Shown here: positions 1 to 5,476 of the stretch, one piece after another
How the letters are laid out: every line of letters starts with the position of its first letter
Position numbering within the stretch: the first letter of the stretch is position 1
Assembly: GCA_002333405.1 (NCBI GenBank)
Contig: DDBH01000016.1
Span: 1 to 22,233, forward strand
DNA: 22,233 nt
Source of the DNA: Micrococcales bacterium UBA2037
GTDB lineage: Bacteria > Actinomycetota > Actinomycetes > Actinomycetales > Microbacteriaceae
Direction: 5' to 3'
Program-made: the position numbers and the translations under genes
Notes under the pieces: model-generated
Told to the model about the DNA's origin: nothing
Database searches by the model: none
The model's input: only the letters and a program-made list of their open reading frames with translations

Positions 1-23
1 GGGTTCGACCCCCCTAGTCTCCA
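1..23 (+). tRNA. 3' end of a tRNA, probably tRNA-Ala (partial)
   Basis: Only the 3' third of the molecule is in the window. Bases 1-3 are half of the T stem, TTCGACC (4-10) is a canonical T loop, CCCCT closes the stem, AGTCTCC (16-22) is the 3' acceptor strand and A23 the discriminator. CCA is not encoded. U at tRNA position 70 fits the G3-U70 identity pair of alanine acceptors, but the 5' half is missing. Alanine is also supported by synteny: alaT lies upstream of ppiA-crgA-trpG-pknB in mycobacteria, and that block is at the right end here. A tmRNA (ssrA) 3' end would look the same in this stretch and is the main alternative. Confidence 0.6.
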
Positions 24-24
24 C
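7..24 (+). repeat. att-like core, copy 1 (inside the tRNA 3' end)
   Basis: The 18 bases GACCCCCCTAGTCTCCAC span the T loop to just past the discriminator. They recur exactly at 1189-1206 and with one mismatch at 2403-2420. A tRNA 3' end duplicated downstream is the classic footprint of site-specific integration, so this copy is read as the attL core that keeps the tRNA intact. Confidence 0.6.
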
Positions 25-25
25 G

Positions 26-51
26 AAACCCTCCCTTCGGGGAGGGTTTTT
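26..51 (+). terminator. Intrinsic terminator after the tRNA
   Basis: A perfect 10-bp stem (26-35 with 40-49) closes on a C(UUCG)G tetraloop and ends in a T run. The flanking A run makes it partly bidirectional, so it may also serve the minus-strand gene that ends at 112. Confidence 0.85.
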
Positions 52-111
52 ACATTTGCGGATTTACCACAGAATTTCGAGAGTGCTCCGTCATCTAATC
101 GGGCGCACAGA

Positions 112-1059
112 CTAGCTCACTCGGGCTCTGGTTTTTAGGGTCTCGTCCTTCCGCGAACGGAAAAGCGAAAAACCAGTGCTTAGCATTCCAACAATCAAAA
201 TAATGCCTAGAAAAATGAGCGTTGAGGGCTGGACGATTGTTTCACCAAGAAGCGCCTGCACATAGGTAAAGGCAATCAGCAGGGCGTAGGCCACCCCTGC
301 GCCCATGATAATCGCTCGACGTACGAAGTAGTTTGTAACCAATATCGATGAGACTACGGCGATTAGCGGAAGAACCTGCAGAGCGTGCAGACCTAGAAAG
401 TGGGAAATTCTGAGATCTCCCGCTTGAGTGGACCAGCCGAGGAATGGCAAACCTGGTCCCCCGTCCGCTGCCCCCACGGTGTGGGCACCAGCAATACCAG
501 CCCAGTTTTCCGGTAGAACCTGTTGTGGCTGTGGGGGGGTCATTGTGAAAGCAATTCCCATGCCAGCAAGTCCAAGACCTATGCTCCACCTCACGGCAAG
601 CCGAAGATCAGCTGACATTATCTGTGAGTTCCATAACCCAGTTGACAGCGAGAAAGTTGCTAGCCAGACGATTGAAATTGCGGTTGCCATCAAACTCCAG
701 ATCGCGATGTTGAAAGGAGTGGAAACGTTGAAATGGCTGGTGGATCCAACAGACGCCATGCCCACAATAACCACTAGCTCAACTATCAACATGAGGGCGA
801 TTACGTTTCCCATCTTGGAGGCCAGCCCTTTGCCTTTTTCGACAAAGGTATAGAGCCAAGAAAAAGTTGTTGCATAAAAAGTTGCTGAAATAAGGAACTT
901 AAGTGGCTTCTCCCATACTGACACCCCCAAGAGTTCGCGAGAGTCGGTGGCGAAGAGAACCAAGACAACAATTGAACCGACAAGACTTGCAAGAGCCGCC
1001 GCATTCAACATTCTGTGGCCTAGCAAGCTGCCTGACGTGCCCTTGAAATAACCGCTCAT
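112..1059 (-). CDS. Multi-pass membrane protein of unknown function (about 8 TM)
   Basis: 315 aa counted from the ATG at 1059. A GTG six bases earlier would add two residues, but a TAGAAT box at 1066-1071 sits exactly 6 nt before the ATG, which favours leaderless initiation there. About eight hydrophobic segments span the protein. The extramembrane part around residues 190-225 carries conserved-looking His193, Asp-Gly-Gly-Pro-Gly (199-203) and a His220/His225 pair; His109 lies in a Ser-His-Phe-Asn stretch. Similar uncharacterised proteins exist in actinobacteria as far as I recall, but I know no function; the paired histidines could bind heme or metal, which is a guess. It is the only gene of cassette 1, and its T-rich codon use differs from the fad genes further right. 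Confidence 0.8.
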   Translation of the reverse strand: MSGYFKGTSGSLLGHRMLNAAALASLVGSIVVLVLFATDSRELLGVSVWEKPLKFLISATFYATTFSWLYTFVEKGKGLASKMGNVIALMLIVELVVIVGMASVGSTSHFNVSTPFNIAIWSLMATAISIVWLATFSLSTGLWNSQIMSADLRLAVRWSIGLGLAGMGIAFTMTPPQPQQVLPENWAGIAGAHTVGAADGGPGLPFLGWSTQAGDLRISHFLGLHALQVLPLIAVVSSILVTNYFVRRAIIMGAGVAYALLIAFTYVQALLGETIVQPSTLIFLGIILIVGMLSTGFSLFRSRKDETLKTRARVS

Positions 1060-1065
1060 AAACAC

Positions 1066-1071
1066 ATTCTA
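1066..1071 (-). promoter_or_regulatory. -10 box for leaderless membrane-protein gene
   Basis: TAGAAT on the minus strand, 6 nt before the ATG at 1059. No clear -35 box. Confidence 0.55.
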
Positions 1072-1123
1072 GGGATTTTGAGTTTTTCGGCTTGCTCACA
1101 GGAATTAGCTCAGATCGAGAAAC

Positions 1124-1206
1124 AGTCTGATTTATAGTCTGATTTCGAAAAAGATAGCTCCTAAACCATTGGTTTGACGGGCTTAATAGACCCCCCTAGT
1201 CTCCAC
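1124..1206 (+). repeat. 83-bp cassette right end, copy A
   Basis: It aligns without gaps to 2338-2420 with 78 of 83 bases identical by hand count. It starts with two AGTCTGA units 12 bp apart (1124, 1136), continues through an inverted repeat AAACCA-T-TGGTTT, and ends in the 18-bp core. Paired direct repeats beside a core resemble the arm-type sites of tyrosine-recombinase att regions, which is an inference. Confidence 0.8.
1189..1206 (+). repeat. att-like core, copy 2
   Basis: Exact 18-base match to 7-24. The sequence to its left (CTTAATA) does not restore a T stem or T loop, so this is not a second tRNA but a copy of the 3' end only. Confidence 0.65.
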
Positions 1207-1210
1207 AAGT

Positions 1211-1237
1211 AAAACCCCTCCTTCGGGAGGGGTTTTT
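1211..1237 (+). terminator. Intrinsic terminator after core 2
   Basis: Perfect 11-bp stem (1211-1221 with 1226-1236) closed by TTCG and followed by T's. It begins four bases after core 2, much as the first terminator begins two bases after core 1, so each segment seems to carry its own tRNA-type terminator at its left end. Confidence 0.8.
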
Positions 1238-1260
1238 GCTTTCAGCTGCATGCAGCAAGT

Positions 1261-1266
1261 TACTCT
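1261..1266 (+). promoter_or_regulatory. -10 box for leaderless acyltransferase gene
   Basis: TACTCT lies 6 nt before the ATG at 1273. A weak TTGCTT at 1236-1241 (19-bp spacer) could be the -35 and overlaps the T tail of the terminator. Confidence 0.5.
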
Positions 1267-1272
1267 AGATAC

Positions 1273-2316
1273 ATGGAGAGACTGGCATCCCTTGACAACG
1301 CACGGGCTACCTTGCTGCTTCTTGGGGTTCTTTTTCACGCTTCTGTCTTTATTTACCTATACCAAAAGCCAGCGAGTCTTGGCGAATTCTTGCTAGTTGT
1401 TTTCACTCACCAATTCCTGCACGTTTTCAGAATGCCCGCCTTCTTTGTGATTGCTGGCTTTTTTGCCGCTTACCTTCTGCAAACAAGGGGACCCAACAAG
1501 TTTTTTCAAAACAGGCTTCAGAGAATAGCCCTACCGCTAGCGATCTTCTGGATACCGTTGACTTTCGCTAACGCTTGGGCGAGTCAGGGTGCTTGGCTGA
1601 CGAGTAGGAGCACTTTCGATGTTCTACCAATTGATTTTGCACACCTGTGGTTTCTCTATTTTCTTGTTCTGTACTCTGTGGTTTTTTGGGCGTTTTCCGC
1701 CCCGCTCCGAAAGCTTTTGACTAAACGCGTCTCTCCACTCGCGTTCCTTTTGCTTTTGGCGGCAGCCTTTCCCCTAATCCCCGGAGTATTTGACCAAGAG
1801 GGGACGCTAGCTACCAGTACTCGCCTATTTCCCGACCCAGGATTGCTGCTTCTGTACTTTGTTATCTTCCTTTCGGGTGCAATCGCGTACAACCAGCAGG
1901 AACGCTGGCTGGCTTTTCTAAGAAAAGGGGCAACCTGGCTCTTTGTAGTTTTGCTGCTGAGCTTCACTGCCTTCTTCGTCATCCAAGACTGGGGCCTGAT
2001 CGGAACTCCCTGGATCTATGCGGCTTCAGTGGTTTCTGGCACTTACGGAGTTCTGGGGCTGTTTCTCAGGTTTGCCACCAAGCAGAACAGGGCTTTCAAG
2101 TTCGTATCGGACGCCAGTTACTGGATCTACCTAATCCACTTGCCACTCGTGTTCTTTTCTTTGATTTTCCTAAGCACGTTGGGTTTTGGTGCCCTGCCAG
2201 TAATACTGCTAACCACCATCTCAACCATTGGGATTGGCGTCCTGAGCTACAAACTGCTAGTTAGGCACACGCCAGTTTCCTTGCTACTCAACGGCAGAAT
2301 TCATCCGCTTCGCTAG
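1273..2316 (+). CDS. Acyltransferase-3 family membrane protein
   Basis: 347 aa with about ten TM segments. The N-terminus has the family layout: Arg11 and catalytic-type His22 in the first helix, then Arg-Met-Pro-Ala-Phe-Phe (53-58) leading into the second TM helix. Proteins of this family (OafA/YrhL, OpgC/MdoC) move acyl groups across the membrane onto sugars, glycans or lipids; the short N-terminus and length are closest to OpgC-like members. The substrate cannot be read from sequence. A surface-modifying enzyme as the only gene of a putative cassette would be typical accessory cargo. Codon use is T-rich (many TTT, CTT) compared with the fad genes further right, consistent with transfer. 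Confidence 0.85.
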   Translation: MERLASLDNARATLLLLGVLFHASVFIYLYQKPASLGEFLLVVFTHQFLHVFRMPAFFVIAGFFAAYLLQTRGPNKFFQNRLQRIALPLAIFWIPLTFANAWASQGAWLTSRSTFDVLPIDFAHLWFLYFLVLYSVVFWAFSAPLRKLLTKRVSPLAFLLLLAAAFPLIPGVFDQEGTLATSTRLFPDPGLLLLYFVIFLSGAIAYNQQERWLAFLRKGATWLFVVLLLSFTAFFVIQDWGLIGTPWIYAASVVSGTYGVLGLFLRFATKQNRAFKFVSDASYWIYLIHLPLVFFSLIFLSTLGFGALPVILLTTISTIGIGVLSYKLLVRHTPVSLLLNGRIHPLR

Positions 2317-2337
2317 CAGCCTTGGGCCTTGAAAAAT

Positions 2338-2420
2338 AGTCTGACTTATAGTCTGATTTCGAAAAAGATAGCTACTAAACCATTGGTTTGACGGGCCCAA
2401 TAGACCCCCCTAGGCTCCAC
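2338..2420 (+). repeat. 83-bp cassette right end, copy B
   Basis: Second copy of the 1124-1206 repeat. The five differences are a T/C in the first AGTCTGA unit's neighbour, one C/A, a TT/CC pair and a T/G in the core. It begins 21 bases after the acyltransferase stop codon. Confidence 0.8.
2403..2420 (+). repeat. att-like core, copy 3 (one mismatch)
   Basis: GACCCCCCTAGGCTCCAC differs from copies 1 and 2 by T to G at 2414. The changed form, AGGCTCCA, is itself a common tRNA-Ala acceptor sequence, so the element may have come from a host with a different alanine tRNA. No terminator follows directly. Confidence 0.55.
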
Positions 2421-2596
2421 TTCACCGCCAGAACCCGCTAAATTACTGGCCTCCACTCCCGCCCAAACCGCGCAATTGGCGTAAATAATGGCGTAATTAC
2501 GTCTCAAAACCCCTGAAACCAAGCGGATTTAGGGCTGTTTGGATACTTATAGTCTCCACAAAGTGGAAAACCCTCCCTTCGGGGAGGGCTTTTCTT
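2421..2596. other. Gene-free remnant with fourth core and direct repeats
   Basis: No ORF is supported. The stretch has two GGCGTAA units 12 bp apart (2478, 2490), the second inside the perfect 10-bp palindrome CGTAATTACG (2492-2501). A shortened core, TAGTCTCCAC, sits at 2550-2559 and a UUCG terminator follows. A weaker core-like CTGGCCTCCAC is at 2446-2456. I read this as a third cassette that lost its gene, or the original attachment region. Confidence 0.4.
2550..2559 (+). repeat. Shortened att-like core, copy 4
   Basis: TAGTCTCCAC matches the last ten bases of cores 1 and 2. Like them, it is soon followed by a C(UUCG)G hairpin. Confidence 0.5.
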
Positions 2597-2598
2597 TT
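2567..2598. terminator. Intrinsic terminator, bidirectional
   Basis: 7-bp stem (2571-2577 with 2582-2588), UUCG loop, T-rich tail on the plus strand and A's on the other side. Its tail overlaps the stop codon of the minus-strand gene at 2597, so it can end that transcript too. Confidence 0.75.
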
Positions 2599-2794
2599 AC
2601 TGAGTCAATGCCAGAAACAGCATCACCAATGACACCGCAATTCCAGCGATCATAAGAAAAGCGTGGGCTTTTTGCTTCCAAAGCAGCTTCGCTCTTGCGT
2701 GGAGAAAGAAATAGGGTTTTGCAGAGGACTCAGTTGCACCACCGAAGGTCATGTAGATGCCGATTACAAATCCAACCCAGTAGTACCAGCTCAT
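2597..2794 (-). CDS. Small membrane protein, unknown function
   Basis: 65 aa with two hydrophobic stretches (about 5-17 and 46-63) joined by a basic loop rich in Lys and Arg. The ATG at 2794 has a good ribosome binding site, GAGGAG, about 7 nt upstream on the minus strand. A promoter TTGACT-17-AAGATT lies before that, so this gene has a short leader, unlike most neighbours. It is the first gene outside the repeat array. I do not recognise the family. Confidence 0.65.
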   Translation of the reverse strand: MSWYYWVGFVIGIYMTFGGATESSAKPYFFLHARAKLLWKQKAHAFLMIAGIAVSLVMLFLALTQ

Positions 2795-2818
2795 CCCAAC
2801 TCCTCTTCTCTTGACCCC

Positions 2819-2847
2819 AATCTTTCAGCCAGGCGCAAGAAAGTCAA
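2819..2847 (-). promoter_or_regulatory. Promoter of the small membrane protein
   Basis: Minus strand TTGACT (2842-2847), 17-bp spacer, AAGATT (2819-2824). Transcription would start about 18 nt before the ATG, leaving room for the GAGGAG site. Confidence 0.5.
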
Positions 2848-2868
2848 ACAGTGTGTGGGTTAGGGCAG

Positions 2869-3378
2869 CTAACAGGACAGCGCGTGCGCCTCTACTTCGG
2901 CTTGAATAGCGTCTGAAATGTCCGAGGCGTCAGGTCCTTCTGTGGCACCGGACCAGCCACCGTCATAGGTGGCGTGCATGTTTCTGTCGAGCGACACCAT
3001 GAAACCAGAATCGATTGCACCTATTGCACACGCTCTTACGCAGATATCCGACTGAACCCCTACTACCTCGAGCTCTGTAATTCCAAGTCCTTTGAGTTGT
3101 TTAGCAACTGAAGCGTCTTCGAACACATTTGGTTTGGTTTTGCGAATCACCAGCTCATCATCGCGGGTTGAGAAGACCAACTCCCAAAGCGGCGCACCGG
3201 GTCCGTCAACCTCCCCAGCTTCGCCGTCGTTTTGAATGTGAATCACGGGCGTCCCCGATGATCGGGCCTCCACCAGTCGCTCACCAATGCGGATAAGCAG
3301 GTCTTCGCTGTTTGGAATCTTCCACTGTCCGAAAAAGGCGCCAGCTTGAACATCAACAATCATCAGGGCTTTGGTCAT
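2869..3378 (-). CDS. Isochorismatase-family cysteine hydrolase
   Basis: 169 aa, the usual size for the family. The catalytic triad is in place: Asp9 in the N-terminal strand (Val-Asp-Val-Gln), Lys80, and Cys113 within Gly-Val-Gln-Ser-Asp-Ile-Cys. Members hydrolyse nicotinamide, isochorismate, N-carbamoyl compounds or related amides; the specific substrate is not evident. The protein looks cytoplasmic. The start fits a TAGGAT box 6 nt before the ATG, and the gene is divergent from the GNAT gene with about 58 bp between the two starts. Confidence 0.85.
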   Translation of the reverse strand: MTKALMIVDVQAGAFFGQWKIPNSEDLLIRIGERLVEARSSGTPVIHIQNDGEAGEVDGPGAPLWELVFSTRDDELVIRKTKPNVFEDASVAKQLKGLGITELEVVGVQSDICVRACAIGAIDSGFMVSLDRNMHATYDGGWSGATEGPDASDISDAIQAEVEAHALSC

Positions 3379-3384
3379 GTCAGA

Positions 3385-3390
3385 ATCCTA
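3385..3390 (-). promoter_or_regulatory. -10 box, leaderless hydrolase gene
   Basis: Minus-strand TAGGAT, 6 nt from the ATG at 3378. Confidence 0.55.
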
Positions 3391-3424
3391 TTGGCCCCGA
3401 AGACCCCAAGTCACCTAGCTCACC

Positions 3425-3430
3425 TATGCT
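3425..3430 (+). promoter_or_regulatory. -10 box, leaderless GNAT gene
   Basis: TATGCT, 6 nt from the ATG at 3437. The GAGGA between box and ATG is too close to the start to act as a normal ribosome binding site. Confidence 0.5.
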
Positions 3431-3436
3431 GAGGAC

Positions 3437-4033
3437 ATGACCTTTAGCGATGTTCCAACTCTCACTCATGAGCTAGTGAAACTCGAGCAGCTTGGACAGC
3501 ACCACGCCAATGATTTAGCCGAGAATGTCGGCAACCTTTGGGAAATTTGGTACACGCACATCCCTTCGCCAATTGAGATGAGTGCCGAAATAGAGCGCCG
3601 GCTCTCACTGCAGCAAAAGGGCATCATGGCACCATTTGCTGTTATTGACACCAAGACCAACCAGCCCGTTGGCATGACCACCTACATGAACATTGATGAG
3701 CCGAACCGTCGCCTAGAAATTGGTTCAACCTGGATTAGTGAAAAAGTGCAACGCACTGGGCTAAACCAAGCAATGAAGCTGTTGATGTTGAGCTGCGCCT
3801 TTGAGCAACTGGACTGCATCGCCGTTGAATTCAGAACCCACATCCAGAACATGCAGTCCCGCACCGCAATTGCAGGTCTCGGGGCTAAGCAAGACGGCAT
3901 TCTGCGCAGTCACCAAATTGATCGCTTCGGAAACCTTCGCGACACCGTTTGCTTCAGCATTATCGCCAGCGAGTGGCCAAGCGTGAAGCTCGAGCTAATC
4001 TCGCGCGTTGGTGGCCCAGCCCTTTCGAACTAG
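3437..4033 (+). CDS. GNAT N-acetyltransferase, RimJ/RimL-like
   Basis: 198 aa. The protein follows the RimJ/RimL-type GNAT layout: an N-terminal region with Trp-Glu-Ile-Trp, a central strand (Pro-Phe-Ala-Val-Ile-Asp), then Leu-Glu-Ile-Gly-Ser-Thr-Trp-Ile followed by a Gln-Arg-Thr-Gly-Leu-Asn acetyl-CoA loop. Relatives acetylate N-termini of ribosomal proteins, amino acids or small molecules; the acceptor is unknown here. The stop codon overlaps, on the opposite strand, the stop of a katG remnant. Confidence 0.85.
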   Translation: MTFSDVPTLTHELVKLEQLGQHHANDLAENVGNLWEIWYTHIPSPIEMSAEIERRLSLQQKGIMAPFAVIDTKTNQPVGMTTYMNIDEPNRRLEIGSTWISEKVQRTGLNQAMKLLMLSCAFEQLDCIAVEFRTHIQNMQSRTAIAGLGAKQDGILRSHQIDRFGNLRDTVCFSIIASEWPSVKLELISRVGGPALSN

Positions 4034-4110
4034 TCCAGATCAACCCGATCTGCATTCATGACCTTTACCCAGGCAGCCACGAAGTCTTGGACAATTGAGC
4101 CTAGCTGCGA
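4030..4110 (-). pseudogene. katG: Remnant of the 3' end of katG (catalase-peroxidase)
   Basis: Reading the minus strand from 4092 to 4030 gives IVQDFVAAWVKVMNADRVD-Leu-Asp-stop. KatG proteins end in a nearly identical stretch (Asp-Phe-Val-Ala-Ala-Trp-x-Lys-Val-Met-Asn-x-Asp-Arg-Phe-Asp). The frame stays open only to about 4110, where it meets a stop, and nothing else of the ~2.2 kb katG gene is present; the nitroreductase gene occupies that side. This is direct evidence that a catalase-peroxidase gene once ended here and was lost by deletion or replacement. Confidence 0.75.
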
Positions 4111-4165
4111 CTACTAGTCGGCACTAGTAATAAAGCCTTAGAGATAGCTGCTTATTCCGCTGTGA

Positions 4166-4858
4166 CTAGTTTTCACTTGAGCCCACGATGAGCTCCTCGA
4201 TTGGAAGTCGCTCAGCCTTCCAGCTGTTAATCGGGTGGTCGGATGGATAACCAATCGACATCCCACACACCAACGCGTAGTCATCGCTGATGTCAAACTC
4301 CTCTTTCACGGTTTCTGGGTAGTTTCCGAGGTAACCCTGGGCGCAGGTGCCAAGGCCCTTGGCCTTGGCAGAGAGCATAAGTGCCTCCATGTAAAACCCG
4401 AGGTCCATGGTTGCGAAGCGATCTAGACCGCGGTGAGCAAAGAAGAACAGCGCTGTCGGTGCGCCGAAGAACTCATAGTTTCGCTCCAAAAAGCGGAACC
4501 TGGCAGCGCTGTCGTTGCGATCGATGCCCAAGGTGTCATAGATTCCCTTGCCAACTCGCATGCTGCGCTCAATTAAGCCCTCTGGGTAGGGGATCTCGTG
4601 AGTGAAATCAGGGTTTGCGCCCATGCCCGGTAGCTCGGCAGAGTTACCAAGTCTGGTCACCAGCGCCTTGCTCAGCCGATCCCGCTTTTCGCCCTGGGCA
4701 ATGCCAATCATGAATGGCCTGGTGTTTGACCAACTTGGCGCAGTAAGCCCGTCGGTGAGCACATCATGCAACACCTCGGCTGGAATTTCGGTTGGAAGGA
4801 AGTCTCTGGTTGAGCGTCTGGAGGCGGCAAACTCTTGCCAGTTTTCGTTGGTAAGCAT
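4166..4858 (-). CDS. Nitroreductase-family flavoprotein
   Basis: 230 aa. The N-terminal Arg-Arg-Ser-Thr-Arg-Asp-Phe motif (about 14-20) and Ala-Pro-Ser-Trp-Ser-Asn-Thr-Arg-Pro-Phe (about 40-49) are the FMN-binding hallmarks of the family, and the C-terminal Gly-Met-Ser-Ile-Gly-Tyr-Pro completes it. Such enzymes reduce nitro groups, quinones or other substrates with NAD(P)H as a dimer in the cytoplasm. The start is supported by a TAGCAT box 6 nt upstream. It sits in the same orientation as the katG remnant, in the space the katG body would have filled. Confidence 0.9.
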   Translation of the reverse strand: MLTNENWQEFAASRRSTRDFLPTEIPAEVLHDVLTDGLTAPSWSNTRPFMIGIAQGEKRDRLSKALVTRLGNSAELPGMGANPDFTHEIPYPEGLIERSMRVGKGIYDTLGIDRNDSAARFRFLERNYEFFGAPTALFFFAHRGLDRFATMDLGFYMEALMLSAKAKGLGTCAQGYLGNYPETVKEEFDISDDYALVCGMSIGYPSDHPINSWKAERLPIEELIVGSSEN

Positions 4859-4864
4859 GGCTAA

Positions 4865-4870
4865 ATGCTA
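4865..4870 (-). promoter_or_regulatory. -10 box, leaderless nitroreductase gene
   Basis: Minus-strand TAGCAT, 6 nt from the ATG at 4858. Confidence 0.55.
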
Positions 4871-4913
4871 AGCCACGTTTGTTGCCCCAAAGCACAGCAG
4901 CGCAAAGCAGGAA

Positions 4914-4919
4914 TAGACT
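4914..4919 (+). promoter_or_regulatory. -10 box, leaderless small-membrane-protein operon
   Basis: TAGACT, 6 nt from the ATG at 4926. No convincing -35. Confidence 0.55.
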
Positions 4920-4925
4920 TCCAGC

Positions 4926-5165
4926 ATGTCCAGAGGCCAAAGATTTCTGCTTAGAGCAATCGGCGTCGTGATCGTGGCATCGGTTGGACTGCTGATCTAT
5001 TACAACCTTTCCCCAAACTATGTCGATGAAAATGGCTGGCTCATAGAAGAGTTCTGGGCATTGGGTCTGGCCAGCTTCGGCATTGTGGGGTCACTCCTTA
5101 GCTTTTTGGCTTTATTGCTCTGGCTGTCAGTCTCCAAATTCACCTCTAGAAACAGAAAGAGCTAA
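4926..5165 (+). CDS. Small membrane protein, two TM segments
   Basis: 79 aa: a basic N-terminus, a TM helix at about 9-26, a short acidic outside loop (Asp-Glu-Asn-Gly-Trp), a second helix at about 45-68 and a basic tail. I do not recognise a family. The next gene starts 4 nt after its stop codon and is also a small membrane protein, so the two are probably co-transcribed and may form a complex. Confidence 0.65.
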   Translation: MSRGQRFLLRAIGVVIVASVGLLIYYNLSPNYVDENGWLIEEFWALGLASFGIVGSLLSFLALLLWLSVSKFTSRNRKS

Positions 5166-5169
5166 CTAG

Positions 5170-5424
5170 ATGGAAGATCTTGCCGCTTTAGTTGCAACCA
5201 TTTACGTGCTGCTTGGTGGCGTGGCGGTTGTCAATGTATTGCTTGCCATTCTTGCCAGGTTGCGCAAAGTAAAGCCCTGGATTGCAATTGTCTTCAACGC
5301 GCTCACTGGCTTCGGTGCAATTTTTGGCATCAGCGTTGCTTGGGCAATCGGCATAGTGCCGCTTATTGGGTTGATAGCCGGATCAATCATCATTACCTGG
5401 CCATCCAGAAAAGCCGACAAGTAG
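5170..5424 (+). CDS. Small membrane protein, two or three TM segments
   Basis: 84 aa, mostly hydrophobic: helices at about 5-27, then a short Arg-Leu-Arg-Lys-Val-Lys loop, then one or two helices from 37 to 77 and a basic tail. It lies 4 nt behind the preceding gene and lacks its own promoter. No family recognised; a holin-like or transporter-accessory role cannot be excluded, but nothing supports one. Confidence 0.65.
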   Translation: MEDLAALVATIYVLLGGVAVVNVLLAILARLRKVKPWIAIVFNALTGFGAIFGISVAWAIGIVPLIGLIAGSIIITWPSRKADK

Positions 5425-5464
5425 CCCTAGATAAAACCAGTCAACCTCGGCTGCTGGCTTTTGT

Positions 5465-5470
5465 TAGTCT
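5465..5470 (+). promoter_or_regulatory. -10 box, leaderless HicB-like gene
   Basis: TAGTCT, 6 nt from the ATG at 5477. Confidence 0.55.
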
Positions 5471-5476
5471 TTCAGC

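Larger units (their letters stand above)
25..1206. mobile_element. Putative integrative cassette 1 (one gene, no integrase)
   Basis: This ~1.2 kb segment lies between att-like cores 1 and 2. It has a terminator at its left end, one minus-strand membrane-protein gene and an 83-bp right end shared with the next segment. No recombinase, replication or transfer gene is present, so if it is an element it must be moved in trans or be a remnant. The boundaries and mobility are inferred from the repeats; nothing here shows that it is active. Confidence 0.45.
1207..2420. mobile_element. Putative integrative cassette 2 (one gene, no integrase)
   Basis: About 1.2 kb between cores 2 and 3, built like cassette 1: terminator at the left end, one gene, then the shared 83-bp right end. 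Here the gene is on the plus strand, opposite to cassette 1, so the two are not a simple tandem duplication. The identification rests on repeat geometry only. Confidence 0.45.

Noticed and set aside
1..24. tmRNA (ssrA) 3' end as the call for the left edge
   Set aside because: A tmRNA 3' end would look the same over 24 bases. The gene order with ppiA, crgA, pabA and pknB favours alaT, so tRNA-Ala was preferred, but the alternative is not excluded.
428..853. 141-aa plus-strand open frame opposite the 8-TM protein gene
   Set aside because: It lies wholly antisense to a hydrophobic protein with clear TM periodicity and its own leaderless promoter; its translation shows no recognisable domain.
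1124..2420. Repeats as a CRISPR array or integron attC sites
   Set aside because: Only two long copies about 1.2 kb apart with no short spacers and no cas genes. There is no integron integrase, and the core is tRNA-derived, unlike attC.
4093..4165. More of katG or a small gene upstream of the katG remnant
   Set aside because: In-frame stop near 4111 and no further KatG-like residues in any minus-strand frame; the stretch has no supported ORF.
5425..5476. Possible terminator after the two small membrane protein genes
   Set aside because: Only a 4-bp CCAG/CTGG pairing with a large loop before a short T run; too weak to claim.
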